Shown: positions 36,905 to 45,849 of the stretch, piece after piece
Numbering within the stretch: position 1 is the stretch's first letter
Layout: each line of letters opens with the position of its first letter
Source: CBDATB01 sp965199745
GTDB lineage: Bacteria; Bacteroidota; Bacteroidia; Cytophagales; Flammeovirgaceae
DNA: 64,000 bases
Direction: 5' to 3'
Assembly: GCA_965199745.1 (NCBI GenBank)
Contig: CBDATB010000005.1
Location: forward strand, 1 to 64,000
The notes under the pieces: model-generated
Told to the model about the DNA's origin: nothing
The model's database searches: none
What the model saw: the letters and a program-made list of their open reading frames with translations, nothing else
Translations under genes and position numbers: made by a program

Positions 36905-36948
36905 ATTCATTGACGTGCATTTTGAATTCATCACTAAAAACTATATAT

Positions 36949-37371
36949 ATGCCTTTAGATCGAATTAAAAACATACTGCGTGCCAATATATACGAACAAC
37001 TAGAAAAACTAGGCGAATTAGGTAAACAAAAACCTAATATAGACTTTGATTGGTATAGGCGAGAAAGTAAATTTAATTTTGATGAATCGCAGTTTAATCA
37101 AAAGTATTCTCAGGAAAATAATCAAAACCATTCGGCTTATCGGGCAACCAAAACACAAAAGAGTAAAGAATTAGCTTATTATAGAGACTTGGAGGTTTAT
37201 CCTGGTACTTCTTTTGTCCAAATAAAAAAATCTTATCGCAGATTAGTCAAAATGTACCACCCTGATTTATTTGCGCAAAGCCCTGAAAAGCAAGAAATGG
37301 CTAGAAAAGTAACGACCAGAATTAATGAAGCATACTGTTATTTTGAAAATAAAAACGCGAATCTAGACTAG
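36949..37371 (+). CDS. C-terminal J-domain protein
   Basis: A 140-residue cochaperone-type protein. The start is set to the ATG at 36949 (MPLDRIKNILRAN); the frame opens at 36910 but those codons read poorly. The N-terminal half is charged and Asn/Gln-rich. The J domain is at the C-terminus: YYRDLEVYPGTSFVQIKKSY, RRLVKMYHPDLF with the HPD tripeptide that stimulates DnaK, and TTRINEAYCYFEN. It lacks the Gly/Phe and zinc regions, so it is a type III J protein. Its position after sufD hints at Fe-S cluster delivery, as HscB does, but it lacks the HscB C-terminal domain; this is inference. Confidence 0.8.
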   Translation: MPLDRIKNILRANIYEQLEKLGELGKQKPNIDFDWYRRESKFNFDESQFNQKYSQENNQNHSAYRATKTQKSKELAYYRDLEVYPGTSFVQIKKSYRRLVKMYHPDLFAQSPEKQEMARKVTTRINEAYCYFENKNANLD

Positions 37372-37441
37372 TAAAGATTGCTTTTAAAGCGACTTTTAAT
37401 AGCTTTGTTTACGTCCAATTTGTCGATAAGTTAAAAAAATA

Positions 37442-37449
37442 TAGATTTG
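37442..37449 (+). promoter_or_regulatory. -7 element upstream of the PspA homologue
   Basis: TAGATTTG fits TAnnTTTG and lies 75 bp upstream of the pspA-like start in the only gap before it. Confidence 0.4.
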
Positions 37450-37524
37450 CATATGTGTGCTGCAAAAATGTGTCTGTAAAAAAATTTTAATATTCCAATT
37501 ATTTACTAAAAATAGACTAGAAGT

Positions 37525-38343
37525 ATGGGACTTTTTTCATGGTTTTCACGACTTTTTAAAATAGGTGAAGCAAATATCAACTCGCAACTCGATAAAATGG
37601 AAGACCCCGTAAAAATGACAGAACAGGGCATTCGCGACCTAAAAAAAGACCTCAATCAAAGTTTACAAAGCCTTGCAGAAGTAAAAGCACTAGCCATTCG
37701 TACTAAAAAAGAGTTGGAAGCAACACAGCGAACAGCTGGAGAATATGAGAATAAGGCTATTTTACTTTTACAGAAAGCTGAAAAAGGAGATCTCAACGCT
37801 GATGAGGCAGACCGTCTGGCTTCTCAGGCACTAGCTAAAAAAGAACAATTAGCCACCAGAACACAAGCCACACAAAAAGATGTCAAACATTATGATCAGA
37901 TGGTTGCCAAAATGGAAAATAATGTTTCACAACTTAAACAGCAAATAGCTAATTGGGAAGGAGAACTGAAAACCCTAAAAGCCCGCTCAAAAGTCAGCCA
38001 GGCAACGGCAAAACTAAATAAGCAAATAGCTAGAGTAGATTCTTCTAAGGATACCTTGGCTATGCTAGATAAAATGAGGGAAAAAGTAGCTGAACAAGAA
38101 TCCTTAGCAGAATCTTATCAAGAAATATCCGATCAAAATACCAGTGTAGATGACGAAATTAATAAAGCACTTGGTAGTGATACAAAAGCTATTGGAGACT
38201 CTGATGCCCTTAAAAAACTAAAAGCCAAAATGGCACAAGGCAGCAGCGGTGGTAGCTCTTCCGAAAGTGCAGACAACTCTTCACCGAGTGCTATAAGTGA
38301 ACTTGATAAACTAAAACAACAACTCAGAGAAGGTAAAGAGTAG
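37525..38343 (+). CDS. PspA/IM30 family protein, copy 1
   Basis: A 272-residue member of the PspA/IM30/Vipp1 (bacterial ESCRT-III-like) family that coats and repairs membranes. It starts with the amphipathic helix MGLFSWFSRLFKIGEANINS, followed by LDKMEDPVKMTEQGIRDLKK and long coiled-coil helices to about residue 220 (ENNVSQLKQQIANWEGELKT). The tail is Ser/Gly-rich (QGSSGGSSSESADNSS) and ends in a short helix. A paralogue of 235 residues lies at 60788-61495. Apparent monocistron; no PspF or PspBC genes nearby. Confidence 0.92.
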   Translation: MGLFSWFSRLFKIGEANINSQLDKMEDPVKMTEQGIRDLKKDLNQSLQSLAEVKALAIRTKKELEATQRTAGEYENKAILLLQKAEKGDLNADEADRLASQALAKKEQLATRTQATQKDVKHYDQMVAKMENNVSQLKQQIANWEGELKTLKARSKVSQATAKLNKQIARVDSSKDTLAMLDKMREKVAEQESLAESYQEISDQNTSVDDEINKALGSDTKAIGDSDALKKLKAKMAQGSSGGSSSESADNSSPSAISELDKLKQQLREGKE

Positions 38344-38425
38344 AGCAACCCGATGATACCTTGTATTAAACCTAAAAAAATCGCTTGAAAATCACCGTCG
38401 GTTTTTGTGCGGTGTAGAATTACAA

Positions 38426-38473
38426 AAGAACTGAGCTACAAACTTTTGGGCAAAAAGTTATAGCTCGGTTCTT
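38426..38473. terminator. long hairpin between convergent genes
   Basis: AAGAACTGAGCTA pairs with TAGCTCGGTTCTT (one G-T wobble), with an inner AACTTTT/AAAAAGTT pairing. It lies between the convergent ends of the PspA gene and the giant surface protein gene and probably ends transcription from both sides. Confidence 0.7.
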
Positions 38474-38516
38474 CTGAATCGTGATAATTACATTTATAGC
38501 ACTGCTGTTTACTACA

Positions 38517-41500
38517 TTACTTGACAATGCGTTTGACTGCCCGATGTTCGCCTATTTTTAGCTCTAGCAGGTGAGTGCCTCTCGGAATTGCCCTAATATC
38601 TAGCTCAATACGATGAGTATTGCTTTGCTTGACACTCGTATGATGGCTGAGCAACTGACCCGATGAGCTGTATAAATATATCTCCAACAAACCGAATAAG
38701 TCATTTACTACAGAAATATGCAGCCTATCAACCACAGGGTTAGGATATACGCTAACAGCATCTGAAATATCATTGAAGTCTATGGCATTTGGATCTTCGT
38801 CCTCGTCGGTGATGGCAATAGTAAATTCTCGCTCAAATGTTCCGCCATTGCCGTCGTCTACTCTCACACGGATAGCATAACTGGCTTTTGCCTCAAAATC
38901 AAACTCTTGAGCAGATAATAGCTCATCGTTATTGATACTAAAACTGCTGTTGTCCGTATCGCCCGCCCCTGCTACCAAACTATAAGTATGGCTGTCTGTC
39001 GGGTCTACGTCGCTGGTAGTGAAAGTGCCCACGCTCGTGCCGGAAGGCTCATTTTCAGCAATCGTGGTATTACTTAAATTAATAGCATTCGGTGCATCAT
39101 TAACGGCACTCACTGTTACGGTGAACCCGTCATTTACTGTACCGCCATTGCCATCGTTGGCAGTGAGGGTGAGCTGTGCTGTGCCATTGCCGTTGGCTGC
39201 AAAACTCAGGTCTAGGTTATCACCTGCGTCTATCGCAGCCGTTACCAAACCCGTATTCGTATTAGCCACCGTAAAACTCAACTCATCGCCATCTACGTCT
39301 GTGAATACAGTGTTCAGGGCAGCATAATTATTTCTAGCAGCGGCATCTTCAGCAACAGTTAAATCGGCAATCGCACTCGACACTACTGGTGCATCGTTAA
39401 CGGCACTCACCGTTACGATGAATATATCAAAAGCAGTATTACCATTGCCATCGTCGGCAGTGATAGTGAGTTGTGCTGTGCCGTTGCCGTTGGCTGCAAA
39501 ACTCAAGTCTAGATTATCACCCGCGTCTATTGCAGCCGTTACCAAACTCGTGTTGGTATTAGCCACGGCAAAAGTCAATTCATCACCTTGTGGGTCTGTG
39601 AAGACACTATTCAGGGCAACGTAATTGTTTCTGGCAGCGGCATTTTCGGCAACAGTCAAATCGGCAATGGCATTGGCTACTACTGGTGCGTCAACAGAAA
39701 TAACTATTACGGCGAAAGTGTCCTGTGCTGTGCCGCCGTTGCCATCATTGGCAGTAATAATAATCTGCGCATTGCCGGCGGAATTAGCAGCAAAACTCAG
39801 GTCTAGGTTATCTTCCGAGTCTATTGCAGCCGTTACCAAACTCGTATTATTATTTGCCACTGCAAAACTCAAGTCATCGCTTTCTATATCTGTAAAGACA
39901 CTATTGAGGGCAGCGTAATTGTCTCTACTGGCAGCATCTTCATTAACGGTTAAGTCAGCAATCGGACTGACCACTACGGGTGCATCATTGACGGCATTCA
40001 CTGTTACATTAAAAGTATCGCTCACAGAGCCACTCGAACCGTCAAGTGCCGAGACAATAAGGCGTGCTGTGCCGCTGCTGTCGGGAGCATAACGCAGGTG
40101 CAAAGTATCATTACTCACTTGGGCGAGCAATAAATCAGTATTGTTATTGACTACGCTAAAGGTCAGTGCGTTGTCTTCTGGGTCAGAGAATACATTGCTC
40201 AGTACAATAGTACTTGGGTCAGCATCTTCCTCCACACTTAGGTCTGCTATGGGATTGTCTACTACGGGCAGTTGTGTAGCAGGTTGGAATAGGGTAAAAT
40301 AAATACCGTCGGGCAAATTCACATCGGCAAAAGTCAAGATATTAGTAGCAGCGTTAAAGCTTCCCCTGAGCGTATCGTCTACGGAAGCGAAAACACTATT
40401 AGCACTGAGTGCCAGGCGTATATCACCGCCAGCCACTGCAATGCCCGACAAATCAAAGCTCATGTTGATGTTGCCAATATCTCCTGCGGATTCACTCACG
40501 CGCCACACCCTGCTCAGCCTATTGCGAAAACCTGCAGGAACATCTGAAAGCTCAGCAAAGGCTGCTACCTGAGCATTATCACCCCAAAACAAAAAAGTGT
40601 TATCTGGCGGGGATGTACGCCTGCCTATGAAAACAATACCCGTACCTCTAGCCTCCAGCACAGCACTGCCATCGGCAGCAGCACCGATGCCGGCTACGTT
40701 GAAATCATAATTGCCGCTAGCCGCATTATCCATCGTATACAGGTCGTTGGCTGCTAAAGGGAGACCGTATTTTGCCGACAGGTAGTTTTCTGCTATTATC
40801 CTTTGCGCAGCAGACAAAGTATCTCCATACACAAGCACTTCGGCAATATCTCCATCAAAAGCGCTGCCACCAGCACCGATGGCAGCTATCTGCAAAGGAT
40901 TGGAAGTCTGAGGAGCATGGTTTGAAGTGAACGTACGCGCTAAGCCACCCGACACATACACGGCACTGCCATCCGTAACATCTTCCTGATGAACTACTGT
41001 GGATAAAGAATAATTACCCGTTACGAACAAATCGGTGATATTCGCTACAAACCCCGTACCACTAGAAACACTATTATTACCAGCAGCAAAAGTCGGATGA
41101 TCTTGAAGAAACCTATCAAAACCGCCGTTGTCTTCTCCCCAAACGGCCTGCGCACCATTCACTCTTGGCCGATACACAGCCAGGACGCTTAGCCTAGGTA
41201 TACTGTCCGCATTGATACTCAAATCAGTAGTGAGAAAATCACCTGTGCCATCAAAGGTAATCGCATCGACACCATTGACAGAACTTGCATTCAGTGCAGG
41301 GTCTCCGTTCACAGTGAGCGTTACGCCATTGCCCGATTGGTCTGTGATGCTTGTAACGGGCGCAGTACCTGTGATTCCCGCGTTGGCATCAAACCACAGG
41401 TTTAAATCGCTGCTACCATCAGTAGTGCCTATTCCTCCGGGACCTGTTGTAGCTACAATCACAGTCAGGGTAAAAGTGTCGCTGCTGGTAAGAGTGCCAT

Positions 41501-44500
41501 CGCTGGCTAGGAGTACTAAGTCTAGCGCACCAATATCGCTGCTCAGAGGAACACCCGAAAAAGAAGGGACGGCATCATCGAAACTCAGCCAAGCGGGTAA
41601 GGCACTACCATCGGCTAAATTCGCAGTATAAGTGATGGCATCACCTTCGGGGTCAGCAAAATTATTGTTTATAGCTAAAGTAAAACTGCTCCCTGTATTA
41701 ACAGATACATCGACAATAGGGCTAACTAATCGGGGCGCATCATTGACGGCATTCACCGTTAGGTTAAAAGTATCGCTCACAGAGCCACTCGAACCGTCAA
41801 GTGCCGAGACAATAAGGCGTGCCGTGCCGCTGCTGTCGGTAGCATAACGCAGGTGCAAAGTATCATTACTCACTTGGGCAAGTACTAAAGAGGTATTGCT
41901 ACTCACTGCGCTAAAGGTCAATGGGTTGTTTTCTGGGTCAGAGAATACATTGCTCAGTACAATAGTACTTGGATCAGCATCTTCGGCAACAGTGATGTCT
42001 GCTATGGCATTAGCCACTACGGGCGGTTGTGTGCTAGGTTGGAATAGGGTAAAATACTGCCCATTACTCAAATTCACATCGGCAAAAATTATCGTATTGG
42101 TGCCAGCATCAAAGCTTCCCCTGACAGTATCGTCTATGGAAGCGAAAACGCCATCATTATCGAGAGCTAAACGTATATCAGCACCAGCCACCGCAAAATC
42201 GATGTCCGCCAAATCAAAGCTCATGCTTATATTTCCAAGATCTCCAATTTCACTCACGCGCCACACCCTAGCTAGCCTGCCACCAAAACCGGTGAGCACA
42301 TCTGAAGTTTCAGTAAAGGCTGCTGCCTGCCCATTATCACCCCAAAACAAAAAAGTACCATTCGTCGGGGCCGTACGCCTACTCATAGAAACAATACCCG
42401 TACCTCTAGCCTCTGGCACATCCCTACCTATACCGGCTACGTTGAAATCATAATTGCCATTGGCTGCATTATCCATCGCATACAGGTCGTTGCGTCCTAG
42501 AGACAAGCCGTATTTTGCCGATAGGTAGTTCTCTGCTATTATTCTTTGCACCTCAGATAAAGCACTCCTATATACAAGCACCTCGGCAATATCTCCGTCA
42601 AAAACTAAATCGTTACGACCAAATGCGGCTATCTGCAAAGGATTTGAAGTCTCAGGAGCATGGTCTGAAACGAAGATCCGCTCTGCGAAACCAGCCACAT
42701 ACGCCTGACTGCCAATAGAAACGTCTTCCTGAAAAATTACTGTGGATAAAGAATAACGACCTGCTCGAAACAAATTGTTGATATTGCTCGAAAAACTCGT
42801 ACCATTAGAAACACTATTATTTGCGGAAGAAATATCGAGGAGAGACCTATCGAAACCGGTGTCTTCTTCGCCCCAAACGGCCCCTGCATTATCCACTCTT
42901 GGCTTATACACTGACAACACCGTTAACCTGGGTACTCTTCCCGCATTGATACTCAAATTGGTCGTGAGAAAATCACCTGCACGATCAAAAGTAATCGCAT
43001 CTACACCGTTCACAGAGCTTACATTCAAAGCAGGGTCTCCGCTCACTGTGAAAGTTACGCCATTGCCCGATTGGTCGGTTACGCCTGTAATCGGTGCAGT
43101 ACCCGTTATGCCCGCATTGGCATCCAACCACAATGCTAAAGCACTATTGCCGTTAGTAGAGCCAATGCCGCCGGGCCCCGCTGCAACTGTCACAGTCAGC
43201 GTAAAAGTATCACTGCTAGTAAGGGAAGCATCTCTAGCGAGGATTACTAAATCTAGCCTAGCAATGTCGTTGATGAAGGGAACACCCGAAAAAGAGGGTA
43301 CGGCAGCATTAAAGCTCAGCCAAGCAGGTAAAGCACTACCATCAGATAAATTTGCAGTATAAGTGAGGGCAGCACCTTCGGGGTCAGCAAAATTAGTGCT
43401 TAAATTTAAAGAAAAATTATTTCTGGTAGTAATAGATACATCGGCAGTGGGGTTAATCAAGCGGGGAGCATCATTGACGGCATTCACCGTTACGTTAACG
43501 GTATCGCTTACCGAACCGCTCGAACCGTCGAGTGCCGAGACAATAAGCCGTGCCGTGCCGCTGCTGTCAGCAAAATAATTCAGATACAAGGTGTCATTGC
43601 TGAATTCAGCAAGTAATAAATCCTCGTTGTTATTCACTGCACTAAATACCAATGGGTTATTCTCGGGGTCAGAAAACACATCGCTCAGCACAATAGTATA
43701 TGGGGCGGCATCTTCGTCAATAGCTATGTCCGCTATGGCATTAGCCACTACGGGCGGCTGCGTACGCGGTTGGAATAGGGTGAAATAAATACTGTCGGGC
43801 AGGTTGACATCGGCGAAAGTCAAAGTATTGTTGCCAGCATTGAAGCTACCCCTGAGCGTGTCATCTACGGAAGTGAAAACACTATTAGCACTGAGAGCTA
43901 AGCGTATATCACCAGGTAATGCTAGGTCTACGCCCGACAAATCAAAAGTCATATTTATAGCACCTACATCGCTGCCACTTTCACTCACGCGCCAAACTGT
44001 AGCTAAGCTGCTAAAACCGGTGAGAACATTTGTAAACTCAGTAAAGGCTACTTCCTGCCCATTATCACCCCAAAACAGAAAAGTACTATTTGCTGGCATC
44101 GTAGACCTGCGGATAGAAATAATACCCGTACCTCTAGCTTCCAGCACAGCACTGCCATCGGCAGCTACACCAATACCGGCTACGTTGAAATCATAGTTGC
44201 CACTCCCCGCATTATCCATCGTGTAGAGGTCGTTGGCTGCTAGAGACAAACCGTATTTTGCCGACAAGTAGTTCTCTGCTATTATCCTTTGCGCAGAAGA
44301 TAAAGTATCGCTATATACAAGCATCTCGGCAATATCTCCATCAAAACGGCTGCCACCATTACCACGTGCAGCTATCTGGAAAGGATTCGAAGTACGAGGA
44401 GCATGGTTCGAGGTAAAAGTTAGCCGCGAAACGCCATTCGAATACACCTCAGAGCCACCGGTAACATCTTCTTGATGAACTACCGTTGATAGAGAATAAC

Positions 44501-45269
44501 TACCGGTTACGAACAAATTGTTGACCGTTAATGTATTCGTGCCATCAGTAACCCTGCCATTAGCACCATTAGAGGTAAGAATTCTACTATTACTAAGACC
44601 ACGATCTTCCCCCCAAACGAACCCTCCAAATATTGTTGCCCTCTGAACTGTCAACACAGTTAGTCTAGGTACACTACCCGCGTTGATACCCAAATTAGTA
44701 GTAAGAAAATTATCTACAAAAGCTATCGCATCCATACCGTTTACAGAGCCACCATCCAAAGAAATGCCTCGAACACTACCATCTATTGTAATACTCACCC
44801 CATTTCCCGATTGGTCTGTTACGCCTGTAATTGGTGAAGTACCTGTGATGCCTGCATTGGCATCGAGCCATAGTTCTAAAGCACTGTTGCCGTTGTTAGC
44901 ACCCACGCCGCCAGGGCCTGTGATGCCCACATCTGTTACAGTTAAAGTGAAGGTATCGCTCACAGAGGCTGAGAGGTCATTGGCAATAACTACGACGTCG
45001 AAAGTACCGACATTTTCGCTGAAAGGAATACCCGAAAAAGAGGGTACGGCAGCATCAAAATTGAGCCAAGAGGGCAAAACACTACCATCGGCTAAGTTGG
45101 CAGTGTAGGTGAGTGCGTCTCCGTCGGGATCAGTAAAATTGGTACTTAAATTCAGTGAAAGAGCTGCGCTTGCTGTGTTAATAAATACATCGGCAATGGG
45201 CGTAGCTAGCCGAGGGGGGTCGGCTAAAGCGGTGAGGCTAAGGCTTGAGAAAAGTAATAAACAGGACAA
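38517..45269 (-). CDS. giant modular T9SS surface protein
   Basis: A ~2,250-residue exported protein. Three modules of ~580 residues each hold an Ig/cadherin-like domain (DPDGDALTYTANLADGS), a lectin-like domain opening LWLDANAGITGT with TDQSGNGV (about residues 130, 713, 1290), FDGDIAEVLVYGDTLS, ENYLSAKYGL, and a GNYDFNVAGIG/FLFWGDN segment. Three shorter VNDAPVV...IADLTVAEDAA repeats, a cadherin-like domain and a T9SS sorting domain (VYPNPVVDRLHI, ending RAVKRIVK) follow. The open frame starts at a TTG inside the signal peptide (FFLSCLLLFSSLSLTALA); the plausible ATG is at 45373, but the 23-G run between them puts it out of frame. Base composition is visibly more GC-rich than around it. It may be an adhesin. 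Confidence 0.85.
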   Translation of the reverse strand: MSCLLLFSSLSLTALADPPRLATPIADVFINTASAALSLNLSTNFTDPDGDALTYTANLADGSVLPSWLNFDAAVPSFSGIPFSENVGTFDVVVIANDLSASVSDTFTLTVTDVGITGPGGVGANNGNSALELWLDANAGITGTSPITGVTDQSGNGVSITIDGSVRGISLDGGSVNGMDAIAFVDNFLTTNLGINAGSVPRLTVLTVQRATIFGGFVWGEDRGLSNSRILTSNGANGRVTDGTNTLTVNNLFVTGSYSLSTVVHQEDVTGGSEVYSNGVSRLTFTSNHAPRTSNPFQIAARGNGGSRFDGDIAEMLVYSDTLSSAQRIIAENYLSAKYGLSLAANDLYTMDNAGSGNYDFNVAGIGVAADGSAVLEARGTGIISIRRSTMPANSTFLFWGDNGQEVAFTEFTNVLTGFSSLATVWRVSESGSDVGAINMTFDLSGVDLALPGDIRLALSANSVFTSVDDTLRGSFNAGNNTLTFADVNLPDSIYFTLFQPRTQPPVVANAIADIAIDEDAAPYTIVLSDVFSDPENNPLVFSAVNNNEDLLLAEFSNDTLYLNYFADSSGTARLIVSALDGSSGSVSDTVNVTVNAVNDAPRLINPTADVSITTRNNFSLNLSTNFADPEGAALTYTANLSDGSALPAWLSFNAAVPSFSGVPFINDIARLDLVILARDASLTSSDTFTLTVTVAAGPGGIGSTNGNSALALWLDANAGITGTAPITGVTDQSGNGVTFTVSGDPALNVSSVNGVDAITFDRAGDFLTTNLSINAGRVPRLTVLSVYKPRVDNAGAVWGEEDTGFDRSLLDISSANNSVSNGTSFSSNINNLFRAGRYSLSTVIFQEDVSIGSQAYVAGFAERIFVSDHAPETSNPLQIAAFGRNDLVFDGDIAEVLVYRSALSEVQRIIAENYLSAKYGLSLGRNDLYAMDNAANGNYDFNVAGIGRDVPEARGTGIVSMSRRTAPTNGTFLFWGDNGQAAAFTETSDVLTGFGGRLARVWRVSEIGDLGNISMSFDLADIDFAVAGADIRLALDNDGVFASIDDTVRGSFDAGTNTIIFADVNLSNGQYFTLFQPSTQPPVVANAIADITVAEDADPSTIVLSNVFSDPENNPLTFSAVSSNTSLVLAQVSNDTLHLRYATDSSGTARLIVSALDGSSGSVSDTFNLTVNAVNDAPRLVSPIVDVSVNTGSSFTLAINNNFADPEGDAITYTANLADGSALPAWLSFDDAVPSFSGVPLSSDIGALDLVLLASDGTLTSSDTFTLTVIVATTGPGGIGTTDGSSDLNLWFDANAGITGTAPVTSITDQSGNGVTLTVNGDPALNASSVNGVDAITFDGTGDFLTTDLSINADSIPRLSVLAVYRPRVNGAQAVWGEDNGGFDRFLQDHPTFAAGNNSVSSGTGFVANITDLFVTGNYSLSTVVHQEDVTDGSAVYVSGGLARTFTSNHAPQTSNPLQIAAIGAGGSAFDGDIAEVLVYGDTLSAAQRIIAENYLSAKYGLPLAANDLYTMDNAASGNYDFNVAGIGAAADGSAVLEARGTGIVFIGRRTSPPDNTFLFWGDNAQVAAFAELSDVPAGFRNRLSRVWRVSESAGDIGNINMSFDLSGIAVAGGDIRLALSANSVFASVDDTLRGSFNAATNILTFADVNLPDGIYFTLFQPATQLPVVDNPIADLSVEEDADPSTIVLSNVFSDPEDNALTFSVVNNNTDLLLAQVSNDTLHLRYAPDSSGTARLIVSALDGSSGSVSDTFNVTVNAVNDAPVVVSPIADLTVNEDAASRDNYAALNSVFTDIESDDLSFAVANNNTSLVTAAIDSEDNLDLSFAANSAGNAQIIITANDGNGGTAQDTFAVIVISVDAPVVANAIADLTVAENAAARNNYVALNSVFTDPQGDELTFAVANTNTSLVTAAIDAGDNLDLSFAANGNGTAQLTITADDGNGNTAFDIFIVTVSAVNDAPVVSSAIADLTVAEDAAARNNYAALNTVFTDVDGDELSFTVANTNTGLVTAAIDAGDNLDLSFAANGNGTAQLTLTANDGNGGTVNDGFTVTVSAVNDAPNAINLSNTTIAENEPSGTSVGTFTTSDVDPTDSHTYSLVAGAGDTDNSSFSINNDELLSAQEFDFEAKASYAIRVRVDDGNGGTFEREFTIAITDEDEDPNAIDFNDISDAVSVYPNPVVDRLHISVVNDLFGLLEIYLYSSSGQLLSHHTSVKQSNTHRIELDIRAIPRGTHLLELKIGEHRAVKRIVK

Positions 45270-45302
45270 AAAAAAATAGCGTGCTTTGCCAGGAAGACAC
45301 GC

Positions 45303-45325
45303 GGGGGGGGGGGGGGGGGGGGGGG
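45303..45325. repeat. 23-nt homopolymeric G tract (C on the coding strand)
   Basis: A run of 23 G starting 34 bp upstream of the TTG of the giant gene. From the ATG at 45373 the coding strand reads MTLLFINRLKKYFATV, then prolines. With 23 C the frame runs into a TAG after about 25 more codons. With 24 or 21 C it would join the giant gene frame through ACLPGKARYFFLSC. It therefore behaves as a frame switch in the signal-peptide region. Confidence 0.85.
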
Positions 45326-45540
45326 TACAGTTGCAAAATACTTTTTGAGACGATTGATAAATAACAGTGTCATAAGTGTTTTTTTAGAGTAAATACTAAT
45401 TATTAATTGTTTATACGAGTATCACACAAAAAGGTTTATGATACATTTGGCTGCCGTGGTTGATCGCTGCTCATTTTTATGCTGATAAACCAATGAGTAA
45501 GTTGCCAAATATTGTGAACTACCTCTAAACTAAAGATATA

Positions 45541-45744
45541 GAGGTTTCAAATCCCGTGAGGGCTTATCTTTTTTTCTGCTTCGCAGAGCCGCGACTACCC
45601 ACAAAGTTATTGCTTTGTAAGCCTGCCAATGTACTCTCCACAGACCTTGATTCGGGCAGTCCCTGCCCTATTTTTTCTTGTCGGTAATAGCTTCTACGGA
45701 TACTATACAAAAATACATCCAACAGCGAGGCTAACGCCTTGTAT
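45541..45744. other. structured non-coding stretch of unknown kind
   Basis: Part of the 476-bp gap 45374-45849. On the minus strand it holds several stable hairpins in a row: GGGCAG/CTGCCC with a GGA-type loop, ACAAAG/CTTTGT, TCTGC/GCAGA closed by GAA and followed by an A-run, and CCC/GGG. A 62-codon minus-strand ORF (MQTYKALASLLDVF to GSRGSAKQKKR) covers most of it but looks accidental. It does not match the landmarks of tmRNA, RNase P RNA or SRP RNA that I know. It could be a small RNA, a 6S-like RNA or the scrap of an insertion sequence. Confidence 0.35.
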
Positions 45745-45791
45745 GTTTGCAAAAATCCAGTGAGTCTTTAGCTCAGTGGATTTTTGCAAAC
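45745..45791. terminator. 20-bp inverted repeat, bidirectional terminator
   Basis: GTTTGCAAAAATCCAGTGAG pairs with its downstream partner with one mismatch around a 7-nt loop; each arm carries an A5/T5 run, so either strand gives a stem followed by U residues. It lies 59 bp after the oxidoreductase gene on the minus strand. Confidence 0.7.
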
Positions 45792-45849
45792 TTTTTTAAA
45801 CTAGAGACACTGAGGTAGTTCAGAACTCACTTTAGTCGTTATTCTTATT

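Noticed and set aside
41128..44196. Long plus-strand ORFs opposite the giant surface protein gene
   Set aside because: They are antisense to a clear repetitive coding sequence and repeat only because the gene does; no protein-like motifs or starts.
45564..45752. 62-codon minus-strand ORF as a transposase remnant
   Set aside because: The charged tail only vaguely recalls transposase sequence; no motif supports it, so the region is left as an unassigned structured segment.
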